Origin: Lachnospiraceae bacterium
Lineage (GTDB): Bacteria; Bacillota; Clostridia; Lachnospirales; Lachnospiraceae
Reading direction: 5' to 3'
Assembly (NCBI GenBank): GCA_009774145.1
Contig: VSND01000089.1
Location: forward strand, 1-14,058
Length of the DNA stretch: 14,058 bases
The translations under genes were made by a program, and so were the position numbers. Below the pieces are notes generated by a model. That model ran no database searches, was not told where the DNA came from, and saw only the letters and a program-made list of their open reading frames with translations. Below, piece after piece: positions 7,001 to 13,427 of this stretch; positions within the stretch are counted from its first letter, which is position 1, and each line of letters begins with the position of its first letter.

Positions 7001-9520
7001 CAGACGTCCGTCTGCCTGCCCGACTCCGATCTGTATTCTGGAGGTTCTGACCGGCTCTTTGAATTTAATCAGATAGTATTTACGGCTGCCGTCCGACCGG
7101 CGGGACATGGATACGTTCTGTGCCGTCTGCCACTTTCCGTTCTCATCTGTGTACTGGACATTGACAAAGGAATAAGCCCCTTCATCCATCGGCTGAGCCA
7201 GAGTGATCATTCCGATCTCGTAGACGTCGTCCAGCTGCGCCGTCACGCCTTTGCCCTCTCCCGGGTATGCACCGCCGAAATCCCAGTCTTTCCGGCTCAC
7301 ATAAGAGGCATAACTGTTGTCAAAAGCTCCCAGCGCACTTCCGGATTCTGTATCCAGAGGACTGTCCACCATCACGGCCGAATTGCCGACCGAAGCCGAA
7401 ACAATATGACTGCTCAGCTTTCCCTCTCCGCTGGAGGTATTGATCAGCCGGTATTCCGGCAGTTTTGCAGGCACCAGCCCGCTGATTGTCGTATCAGATG
7501 CCGTCAAAGACGCGGGACCTTCTCCCAGTTCATTGGTTCCGGTCAGATACACCACATATTTGGTACTGTCCTTCAGACCCTCGATCTTATAGTAAGTGCC
7601 TTCAATCCCTGTAATCTTTTCAAAATCCGCCGTCCCGTCTTCCTTGTAATACAGATTAAAGCTGTCCGTATCTTTCATACTCGCCCACCGGACTTCCAGG
7701 CAGCGGTAGCCTCCGGTCACCTTTACTCTGTCCGGTGCAGGCGGTTTTCCGTCCGGCTTTGGAATTACGGTAACCTTTCCTGAGTATCCGCTCTTCCATT
7801 CTCCGTTCAGAGACTGCACGCTGACTTCATAGGGGATATGATTGGTCATTTTATCATTCATAAACTGCTGAATCACCGCAGAGGTCCCCGTGGTCTTTCG
7901 GTAATCGGTCTTTCCTTCACTTTCAATCCGAATCTCATACGCAGTCACATTGGACTGCGCATCCCAGTGTACCGTAAAGGACTTGTTTCCCGGTTCAGCT
8001 GCAACATTTGTCGGTATATTCATCTCCGGCTCCGGAATCCGGCTCTCCATATCGTTGACAAACTCCACGCAGGATATCTCTGCCAGATTATTTCCCCCGG
8101 CTGTTTTTGTAATACGGAAAGTCACTCTTTTTACGGCAATCTGTCCTCCCAGAAAGATGCGCAGGGAGCCGTCTTCCTTCCGTTCAATCTGAAATTCCTT
8201 CTCCTGCACTGCTGCCGCTTTGGACATTCCCGGCCCTGAGAATCTTCCGGCCAGTGTACTTCCGTCTTCTGTCTCCACCAGCACGGTCCCTTCTGAGATT
8301 CCGTTTTCCGGATTCTGCGGCGCTTTGACCAGAATTTCCTCCATGACCGGAGCCTGACGGTATTTCTGAAAATCAAAGCTGACCTCCAGAGGCGCCGTCT
8401 TGGATACAGGCGCCGCTGCTTCCAGCGTGATTCCTCCTTCCCCTTTCAGGAATTCCTCCACCGTTCCGGAACGGATGGTTCCGCCCTGCAGCTCCATCTC
8501 GGCTGCCTCTGCCGGAATGAATTTCTCCAGAGTAGCTTCATGGCTTTCTCCCATCATCCGGGTCAGATAGTTCAGATCCAGAAGATCCGTCTTTCCGTCG
8601 CCGTACAGGTCGTATGCCGCTTCATGCCGCCCTTCCTCCACGGCATTGATCAGCAGATCAATGTCTGACTGGTCCAAAGTACCGTCTCCATTCAGGTCTC
8701 CTCCTGATATCAGCCCCGGCTTTGCCGTTTCCGTTCCTACCGCTGCTTCCCCGGTATACAGCTGAACGCGGCAGGCGAGTCCATCCACCTGGATCGTCTG
8801 CTTATAAGTAAGATAACCGCTGCCGGATACCTGCAGCTCATATGTACCTGCTTCCAGCAAAGAAAAACGAACGGAGGTCTGCGGAGCATCCTTTTCATCT
8901 GCGGTCTCCCCGGAAAGTACGGCATACCCGGAGCCGTCTGTTCCGCCATTCAGCGTTACCTGAAACTTCTGATCCTCCTCTACCGGAACTCCCGCTGTAA
9001 TCAGAACTTCAACGGCACCCTTCATCACCGCGTTCCCGTCCGTCTGTTCCCGGGACTGTCCCGGAAGGCCATCGCCTTCTTCGGTGTCCGGCGCTTCCAA
9101 AGACTCTGCATCCTCATCGGAAAAGTCATCCTCCGGCTCTTCCGACGTCCCGGCCTCTGGACCGTCCTCCGGTTCCTCCGACGCTCCGGCCTCTGGACCG
9201 TCCTCCGAATCCTCCGACGCCCCGGCCTCTGGACCGTCCTCCGAATCCTCCGACGCCCCGGCCTCTGGACCGTCCTCCGAATCCTCCGACGCTCCGGCCC
9301 CCGGCGTGCCGCCTGACTCCTCCCTGTTTTCATCCTCCGGAATCCGGTCTGTCTCCTTCGGCATCCCGGCCTCCGACGTATCCTCCGATTCCTCCGGTTC
9401 TTCCGGCATCTGCCATATGATCCCGATCTGTTCCCGGGCAGACACGGGTCCAGCCGTGCCGGAAAAAATAATCGCCGCAGAAAGCAGTCCTGCAAAAAGT
9501 CTGGAAACGGTTCTCTTCAT
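4037..9520 (-). CDS. Secreted dockerin-containing M60 family (enhancin/ZmpB-like) mucin-type metallopeptidase
   Basis: This 1827-residue zinc peptidase is likely an O-glycopeptidase acting on mucin-type glycoproteins outside the cell. Order of parts: signal peptide (1-28, ending V-S-A); acidic low-complexity stretch (about 35-155) with 12-residue repeats; a carboxypeptidase-regulatory or Ig-like domain (about 165-255); a type-I dockerin (about 272-322) with calcium loops D275-D286 and D304-D315; a beta-sandwich region (to about 500); two FN3 domains (about 503-588 and 593-678); a discoidin/F5-8C-like module (about 713-857); the M60 accessory and catalytic region (about 925-1300); a second discoidin-like module (about 1550-1673); and an unassigned C-terminal domain. 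The catalytic motif is H1233-E-x-x-H1237, with E1248 the likely third zinc ligand, matching the M60 HExxHx(8-28)E signature. The start at 9520 is chosen because it opens the signal peptide and has AGGGAG 9 bases upstream. The stop overlaps the cohesin-like gene by ATGA. Known M60 mucinases of Bacteroides, Akkermansia and C. perfringens share this mixed CBM/FN3 architecture. Confidence 0.93.
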   Translation of the reverse strand: MKRTVSRLFAGLLSAAIIFSGTAGPVSAREQIGIIWQMPEEPEESEDTSEAGMPKETDRIPEDENREESGGTPGAGASEDSEDGPEAGASEDSEDGPEAGASEDSEDGPEAGASEEPEDGPEAGTSEEPEDDFSDEDAESLEAPDTEEGDGLPGQSREQTDGNAVMKGAVEVLITAGVPVEEDQKFQVTLNGGTDGSGYAVLSGETADEKDAPQTSVRFSLLEAGTYELQVSGSGYLTYKQTIQVDGLACRVQLYTGEAAVGTETAKPGLISGGDLNGDGTLDQSDIDLLINAVEEGRHEAAYDLYGDGKTDLLDLNYLTRMMGESHEATLEKFIPAEAAEMELQGGTIRSGTVEEFLKGEGGITLEAAAPVSKTAPLEVSFDFQKYRQAPVMEEILVKAPQNPENGISEGTVLVETEDGSTLAGRFSGPGMSKAAAVQEKEFQIERKEDGSLRIFLGGQIAVKRVTFRITKTAGGNNLAEISCVEFVNDMESRIPEPEMNIPTNVAAEPGNKSFTVHWDAQSNVTAYEIRIESEGKTDYRKTTGTSAVIQQFMNDKMTNHIPYEVSVQSLNGEWKSGYSGKVTVIPKPDGKPPAPDRVKVTGGYRCLEVRWASMKDTDSFNLYYKEDGTADFEKITGIEGTYYKIEGLKDSTKYVVYLTGTNELGEGPASLTASDTTISGLVPAKLPEYRLINTSSGEGKLSSHIVSASVGNSAVMVDSPLDTESGSALGAFDNSYASYVSRKDWDFGGAYPGEGKGVTAQLDDVYEIGMITLAQPMDEGAYSFVNVQYTDENGKWQTAQNVSMSRRSDGSRKYYLIKFKEPVRTSRIQIGVGQADGRLRSVTIAEIRFHEYDSLEHDILNLYADDLYITLREDVDASMIENLQNRLDTPDPASGEYHPDRSALQKELDAARELLETKGLGGVIQVNPNISAQNDSKISVGGLVSRQPLGVTAAAEEQIVVYVGNPGMKSGAAAKLQLVFTQQHAESDGLTRIAGLKIGRNEITVPKFSSTDVEKGGALYVQYTGSSGEDQYAVRVSGGNTYPVLNLYRVSGSDRTAKMEQYIKELQEYTANLEAAHADGHASSENSSVSAYPVYDERTCILNMTDIVTDYMMLSVPASQVMAGLGDGGVSRLSSTTQAMDDMLRLFYQHKGLAGSFADGTSDETAEYHHLPNRYLNIRYMKMFAGAFMYAAGDHIGIEWGSVPGLMSAAPVTADADGRYQSGRYFGWGIAHEIGHQINQSAYAHAEVTNNYYSVLAQARDTNDTVRFQYPKVFEKVTSNTAGYADNVFTQLGMYWQLHLAYDRDYNYKTYGTWQEMTEHLFFARADSYARNAASAPSPGGVALNLNGGRDQNLMRLASAAAERDLTEFFTRWGMAPDDDTRAYAGQFPKETRAIYYVDDAARVYEMTQGAGQSIAGKDAVASVDLKSDDSGRVSLTIRPSVSKDMLQGYEIIRVFTEWGEERREIAGFTQGETFTDQVSFAANHIVAYEVRAVDKCMNYSSVCRAGSVKAQGSGYLDKSSWTVQTGMVSGEDTIKDATEELPCEPVKESAVSRVIDGDDATVFTGTSQNEEPYILLKLNRMEEICALGYTCASGSPIGSYRIAVSADGETYQEAAAGTFRLKDGTAKVYFHDGNGRICTYDAAYVRLTAVGQQGTPLSVAEIDLYGPSGDDVELSAEGIGILKEDYTYAQGGENYRIPKGSVLFTGTYKGNPAYNVVVLFDENGGIVGGTDSEGTLTAHQIILAPPLSEEDAMLGNVSNGIWIYWFEPGEGMSADQLPGQVRAELYRVDDALTNEGQRLVSDTAFVKVPENPGSVTLEPGVENGR
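9141..9302 (-). repeat. 36-bp tandem repeat encoding the acidic linker of the M60 peptidase
   Basis: Units begin at 9141, 9177, 9213, 9249 and 9285, the last being partial. The units at 9213 and 9249 are identical at all 36 bases, the one at 9177 differs by one base, and the one at 9141 by a few. Each encodes 12 residues of the form EDSEDGPEAGAS (about residues 73-126). Because 36 is a multiple of three, gain or loss of units changes linker length without breaking the frame. Confidence 0.95.
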
Positions 9521-9585
9521 ATGTCTTTTCTCCCTGTCTCTGCACAGCCAGACCGCGCCTTCTGCCGTCCCTCCTGTACATTCAT
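9517..9585 (-). CDS. Possible 22-codon upstream ORF (leader peptide) overlapping the M60 start
   Basis: An ATG at 9585-9583, with GGAG 7 bases upstream, opens a 22-residue frame beginning MNVQEGRQ. Its TGA (9519-9517) overlaps the M60 ATG (9520-9518) as ATGA. The sequence has no signal-peptide or known leader character. It may be chance, but spacing, ribosome binding site and stop/start overlap together fit translational coupling, and the same ATGA arrangement recurs at the M60/cohesin junction. Confidence 0.35.
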   Translation of the reverse strand: MNVQEGRQKARSGCAETGRKDI

Positions 9586-9606
9586 TCTGTTCTCCACGAT
9601 TCAGAG

Positions 9607-9642
9607 AGGACTGCAACAAAAGGGATGTTCTGCTGCAGTCCT
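9607..9642 (-). promoter_or_regulatory. Hairpin in the M60 5' untranslated leader
   Basis: AGGACTGCAGCA pairs with TGTTGCAGTCCT (12 bp in RNA, including one G-U pair) around a 12-base loop. No T-run follows on either strand, so it does not look like a terminator. It sits between the candidate promoter and the ribosome binding site of the 22-codon ORF, where it could stabilise the message or control translation. Confidence 0.55.
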
Positions 9643-9672
9643 GCCTTCACCGCTGTTCATGGTAATATTGAC

Positions 9673-9701
9673 ATTTTATTATGAAATGGTAATTTATGCA
9701 A
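9673..9701 (-). promoter_or_regulatory. Putative sigma-A promoter of the M60/cohesin operon
   Basis: On the minus strand a -35 TTGCAT (9701-9696) and a -10 TAAAAT (9678-9673) are separated by exactly 17 bases in AT-rich DNA. The predicted start is near 9666, giving a leader of about 145 bases. The promoter starts only a few bases after the flavodiiron stop at 9707, and no intrinsic terminator lies between, so read-through from the upstream gene may add to expression. Confidence 0.6.
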
Positions 9702-9706
9702 CTGTT

Positions 9707-12259
9707 TTATTGCTTTTTCGCTCTTTTTCCCGTCATTTCTTCATATAATGCATGTCTGGAAAGCAGCTCGGACATCTCCGACAGATCGGAAATATCTCCC
9801 AGAAGAATCACTCCGCACAGCCGGCCGTTCAAAAAATAATATTTCCGATACTGTTCCTTCCCCATGTCCTGCAGTTCCATTGTCTTGTACAGAAGCTTTG
9901 GATTTCTGCCATTGTCCCCGGCTGCATACAGTGCCGTATTCATGCCGTGAAACGTAAGCGCCGGCTCTGTACGCACATATTCCTTCTCTTCTCCGGCTGC
10001 GTTGGCTCCCGCCGTTTTTCCCTGTTCCACCGCCTGGGGCCAGACTGCATCATTCATACCCTGATATTCTGCACAGTCTCCGCATGCATAGATATCCTGA
10101 ATGTTGGTTTCCATATGCTCATTAACCATGACGCCTCTTCCGGTCTCCAGCCCTGCTTTCTGTGCCAGACTGATATTGGCGCGGACACCCGCTGATACGA
10201 CCACCAGATCCGCCGGAAACTGTTCTTTGTCTGCCAGAGTGACTCCGGTTACCTTTGTCTCTCCGTCAATGGATGCAATACTGACTCCGGTACGGATATC
10301 GACTCCGTTTTTTTCTGCCGCCCGGCGAAGCCACTGTCCTGCCTGCTCATCCAGCTGTCTTCCCATCAGCACCGGAGCCGCTTCCAGAACCGTTACCGAA
10401 AGACCGGATTTTTTCAGTTCCCATGCTGCCTCCAGCCCCAGAACTCCGCCGCCGATCACCACCGCATGGCGGGATGTCTTCCGCAGTTTCTCCAGTTTCT
10501 CCACATCGGACAGTCTGCGGATCGCAAGTACCTCCGGCAGGCCGATCCCCGGAATCGGCGGACGAAAGCATTCGCTCCCGGCTGCATAGATCAGCTTGTC
10601 ATAGGGAATCCGCTCCCCATCCGCACACTCTATCTCCTTCTGTATCGGATCGATCTGGATCACTTCCACGCCGGGCATCAGGCTGATCTGCTGTTCCTGA
10701 TACCAGGATATATCCGAGATGGCAATCTGCTCCGCCGTAAGCCCGGATACAATGGCTTTGGTGAGCATGGGACGGTTATAGGACAGATGCGGCTCATTGG
10801 AGATCATCACAATGGTGCCGGTATGGTCTCTTTTCCGAATCTCCGCCGCTGCGTGATAGCCTGCCGCCCCGTTTCCCAGAATCACATAACGCTTTTTCGT
10901 GTTCTGAACAACCTCTGCCTGTGCTTCTTCCACCGGAACAAAATGTTCTCTTCCCACGCCGCAGACCGGACAGATGTCCAGAGACGCATCGAAAATCTCT
11001 CCGCAGACCAGACACTTGACCAGTCTGCCTTTTTCGCCTTTTTTCGGAAGCTTTGGTTCTTTTTCCTGTATCATGCATCCGAACCGGTATCCATACTCAT
11101 ATGCACCCGCCAGGTCTGATGCATCCGGCTTCAGGCGCACCCGAAATCCGTCCGCCACCTTCAGATTCAGCTGTTTCAGCCGTTCCGTCATATGCGCCAC
11201 GCCTTCTCCGCTCCATCCATAACTTCCGAAGGCTCCTGCATATTTTCCTCCATGGGTAACCGGATACATGGAAAGCGTCAGCTCCCATATCGGTTTCAGT
11301 GCTTCTCCCAGAATGGTAGGCGTCCCCAGAAGAAATCCGTCCGCATCCATCAGTTCTTCCTGTACTCTGGCTGCATCTGTCTCTACCATATCATAGAGCC
11401 GCACCTCCATGTCCCCGCTGTCCATAATACCTGCAGATATTTTTTCCGCCAGCATGCCGGTATAACCGTATGCGCTTACATAGGGAATGATCACGGTCTT
11501 TTTTGTATTCGGATTTGACACCGTGGACCAGTTCCGGTACTGTTCCATCACCTTTCTGACCCGGTCCCCGGTAAGCACCGGACCATGACCGGTACAGATC
11601 ATGGTGATATCCATATGATCCACCCGGTCAAGTGCCTGCAGCATATACGGTTTAAAGGGTCCTATGATATTATCATAATAATATTTCAGCGCCCTCTGAT
11701 AATCCTCCTCTTTGCAGATGGCGTCGGATACCACCTCCTCCAGGCAGTAATGCGCGCCAAAGGAATCACAGGTCACCAGAATCTGTTCCTCTTCGATAAA
11801 TGTATACATGGTGTCCGGCCAGTGCAGGTTCGGAACATGCAGGAAATGAAGCGTCCGGTTCCCGATCACCATCGTCTGTTTGTCTTTTACCGGAAGCCCT
11901 GTAAAATCCCTGTTCATGATCTCGCCCAGAAATCCGAGGGCGCAGGGAGTTGCCAGAACCTTCATCTGCGGACTGTAATCAAGAAGCCGTTCCACGCTGC
12001 CTGCATGGTCCGGCTCCGTATGGCTCACTACCAGATAATCGATGGCTGTCACATCGATCACTTCCTTCAGATTTTCCAGATATTCCTCAAAAAACCCTTC
12101 TTTTACGGTCTCAAACAGGACCGTCTGGTTCCCTGCCTTCATCGCATAGGAATTATAGGTTGTACCAAACTCCGTGTACATGATAATATCAAATACACGC
12201 AGTTCGGTATCCATGATTCCGGTCCAGTAGAAACCGTTTCTCAACTGTATTGCCTTCAT
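9707..12259 (-). CDS. FDP-F-type flavodiiron protein: diiron/flavodoxin core fused to rubredoxin and NADH:rubredoxin oxidoreductase
   Basis: This 850-residue cytoplasmic enzyme should carry electrons from NADH through FAD, rubredoxin iron and FMN to a diiron site that reduces O2 to water, or NO to N2O. Domain 1 (1-250) is the metallo-beta-lactamase-like core with all expected iron ligands: H80, E82, D84, H146, D165 and H225. Domain 2 (254-400) is a flavodoxin (IIPYVSAYGYTG). Domain 3 is a short-spaced rubredoxin with C416-x-x-C419 and C430-x-x-C433, only ten residues between the pairs, against nearly thirty in classic rubredoxins. Domain 4 (457-850) is an FAD/NADH reductase with GNGAAG (462-467), the NADH-binding GGGVLG (603-608) and ACGDCAEY (725-732). 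This order matches the FDP-F class described in Clostridioides difficile and other Clostridia and in Trichomonas. AAGGAGG lies 6 bases before the ATG. It stands alone between a terminator and the M60 promoter. O2 defence is more likely than NO defence, but sequence does not decide. Confidence 0.95.
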   Translation of the reverse strand: MKAIQLRNGFYWTGIMDTELRVFDIIMYTEFGTTYNSYAMKAGNQTVLFETVKEGFFEEYLENLKEVIDVTAIDYLVVSHTEPDHAGSVERLLDYSPQMKVLATPCALGFLGEIMNRDFTGLPVKDKQTMVIGNRTLHFLHVPNLHWPDTMYTFIEEEQILVTCDSFGAHYCLEEVVSDAICKEEDYQRALKYYYDNIIGPFKPYMLQALDRVDHMDITMICTGHGPVLTGDRVRKVMEQYRNWSTVSNPNTKKTVIIPYVSAYGYTGMLAEKISAGIMDSGDMEVRLYDMVETDAARVQEELMDADGFLLGTPTILGEALKPIWELTLSMYPVTHGGKYAGAFGSYGWSGEGVAHMTERLKQLNLKVADGFRVRLKPDASDLAGAYEYGYRFGCMIQEKEPKLPKKGEKGRLVKCLVCGEIFDASLDICPVCGVGREHFVPVEEAQAEVVQNTKKRYVILGNGAAGYHAAAEIRKRDHTGTIVMISNEPHLSYNRPMLTKAIVSGLTAEQIAISDISWYQEQQISLMPGVEVIQIDPIQKEIECADGERIPYDKLIYAAGSECFRPPIPGIGLPEVLAIRRLSDVEKLEKLRKTSRHAVVIGGGVLGLEAAWELKKSGLSVTVLEAAPVLMGRQLDEQAGQWLRRAAEKNGVDIRTGVSIASIDGETKVTGVTLADKEQFPADLVVVSAGVRANISLAQKAGLETGRGVMVNEHMETNIQDIYACGDCAEYQGMNDAVWPQAVEQGKTAGANAAGEEKEYVRTEPALTFHGMNTALYAAGDNGRNPKLLYKTMELQDMGKEQYRKYYFLNGRLCGVILLGDISDLSEMSELLSRHALYEEMTGKRAKKQ

Positions 12260-12289
12260 GGAGCGCCTCCTTCATCATAATTATTTTTC

Positions 12290-12325
12290 CTTCCTTATTA
12301 TATACAAAAACGGGCATTCCAATCA
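12290..12325 (-). promoter_or_regulatory. Putative promoter of the flavodiiron gene
   Basis: A perfect TATAAT on the minus strand at 12302-12297, preceded by TGTA, lies about 38 bases before the start codon. The hexamer 17 bases upstream (TGATTG) is a weak -35; TTGGAA is present but only 14 bases away. The position directly downstream of a terminator supports a promoter here. Confidence 0.45.
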
Positions 12326-12338
12326 GATGAAAGCTGGC

Positions 12339-12383
12339 AAAAATACAGCCAGTCCAAAGCAGCATCTGCCTTGGACTGGCTGT
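12339..12383 (-). terminator. Strong intrinsic terminator downstream of the ABC transporter block
   Basis: A perfect 13-bp stem, ACAGCCAGTCCAA with TTGGACTGGCTGT (12345-12383), is extended by an inner GCAG/CTGC pair with loop CAT. On the minus strand it is followed by ATTTTT (12344-12339). The plus strand downstream is also T-rich though interrupted, but no plus-strand gene is seen, so minus-strand termination of the ABC transcript is the better reading. Confidence 0.82.
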
Positions 12384-12505
12384 AAGTTACACGCTTTCTT
12401 TTATTTTACTTTATCAAACACCTGTTCACTATGCCTGGGACAACGCTGCCTGAATTACTGCGGAAACAGGAAAACCTGTCACTACGGTAAAGCAATCCTT
12501 CTAAT
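12384..12505. other. Intergenic stretch without a recognisable gene
   Basis: About 120 bases lie between the small broken frame and the terminator. A short minus-strand frame here reads VTGFPVSAVIQAALSQA before a stop, which vaguely resembles the end of a ribbon-helix-helix protein but is too short to call. A small ACAGG-AAAA-CCTGT hairpin is present at 12466-12479. Nothing else is supported. Confidence 0.3.
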
Positions 12506-12752
12506 CTAAAAGGCATCCCCAAGCTGTCCTTCCAGTTCATCCATCGTGGCATATGACTCTATGATGTCCTCCATGTCCGTGGTATGGATTTCCACCTTCT
12601 TCCCCCTGCTCTCGATATACAGATTACCATAGTGCGGCGGTTTGTCTTTTGCAGGGTTCCTTTCTTACTATTTCTCTTTCTTCTGTTTTTTTCTTCTGCT
12701 CTCCATCTGCCGCCTGTTCATTCTGACATTCCTGCCACCTGCTACCATCCAT
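12506..12752 (-). pseudogene. Small unidentified ORF with an apparent one-base frameshift
   Basis: Two minus-strand frames join into one sensible acidic/basic protein of about 80 residues. The first starts at an ATG (12752-12750) just after the ABC ATPase stop and reads through a Lys/Glu-rich stretch (GEQKKKTEEREIVRKEP). The second continues as AKDKPPHYGNLYIESRGKK, then MEDIIESYATMDELEGQ, to a TAG at 12506-12508. The switch lies in a run of three C residues on the minus strand (12656-12654); removing one base would restore a single frame. The first frame otherwise ends within about ten codons, and the second has a stop just upstream. The join suggests a recent frameshift or a sequencing error. 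I do not recognise the family. The position after the ATPase, with weak GAGG before the ATG, would suit a small coupled gene or a relic of a mobile element. Confidence 0.45.
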
Positions 12753-12757
12753 GTTCC

Positions 12758-13417
12758 TCACAATCGTATCTGATTTTCCCCGATGTCTGTGTCATCTGCG
12801 ATTTCCCCTTTCTTTAACCGCAAAACAACATCCGCCTGCTCTGCCAGTTCCCTGCTGTGGGTAACTACCACCACACATTTTTCCTGTTCATGAGCCAGTT
12901 TCTGAAAAATAGATATAATCTCATTCGCGGTATCCTCGTCCAGATTTCCTGTCGGTTCATCCGCTAACAGGATGGGCGCCTTGCTCGCCAGTGCCCTTGC
13001 AATGGCTACCCTCTGCTGCTGACCTCCGGACAACTGCATCACATTTCTTTTCCGCTGCGCCTCATCAATGCCCATCTGCGCCAGCAATTCTTCCGCATCG
13101 GCTTTCCCACCTAACTTTACATTTTCAACCGGCGTTAAATAGTCGATCAGATTATAATTTTGAAAGACCAGTGAAACATGATCCTTTCGATGTGCATTTA
13201 ATCCCCTTTGCAGAATATCCTCTCCTGCAACGCAGACAGTCCCCTCAACCGGCACATCCAGCCCCGCCAGCAAAGATAAAAGCGTTGTTTTTCCTGAACC
13301 GCTGGAACCTAAAATGGCATACATAACACCCTTCTTAAATTGGTAAGTTACATGATTCAGAATCGTCTTATCTTTCTGTGATTTATAATAATATGAAACA
13401 TCCTTTAACTCTAACAT
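12758..13417 (-). CDS. ABC transporter ATP-binding protein (MacB/LolD-like, FtsX-permease partner)
   Basis: This 219-residue nucleotide-binding subunit powers the adjacent FtsX-type permease, in a family that handles antimicrobial peptides, lipoproteins or other envelope substrates. All ABC motifs are intact: Walker A GSSGSGKTT (37-45), Q-loop Q86, signature LSGGQQQRVAIARAL (129-143), Walker B ILLADEPTGNLDE (149-161) and switch H187. The ADEPTGNLD variant and the short length are typical of the MacB/LolD/FtsE group. The start at 13417 has a consensus AAAGGAGG a few bases upstream and lies 10 bases after the permease stop, so the two are one operon. The substrate is not determinable here, and no two-component system is visible in the window to suggest bacitracin-type sensing. 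Confidence 0.93.
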   Translation of the reverse strand: MLELKDVSYYYKSQKDKTILNHVTYQFKKGVMYAILGSSGSGKTTLLSLLAGLDVPVEGTVCVAGEDILQRGLNAHRKDHVSLVFQNYNLIDYLTPVENVKLGGKADAEELLAQMGIDEAQRKRNVMQLSGGQQQRVAIARALASKAPILLADEPTGNLDEDTANEIISIFQKLAHEQEKCVVVVTHSRELAEQADVVLRLKKGEIADDTDIGENQIRL

Positions 13418-13427
13418 ACAGCCTCCT

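Noticed and set aside
6566..7783. A 405-codon plus-strand open frame opposite the M60 gene
   Set aside because: It is antisense to discoidin and FN3 coding sequence, with basic low-information composition and no start signals.
9141..9302. A CRISPR-like array, because of regular 36-bp periodicity
   Set aside because: The units are contiguous with no spacers and lie in frame inside a coding region, encoding an acidic linker.
9521..9619. A longer M60 start 33 codons upstream of the chosen ATG
   Set aside because: The extension would bury the signal peptide behind a charged segment, while the ATG at 9520 opens a classic signal peptide with a ribosome binding site.
9607..9642. The leader hairpin as a terminator for the flavodiiron gene
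   Set aside because: No T-run follows the stem on either strand, and the candidate M60 promoter lies upstream of it.
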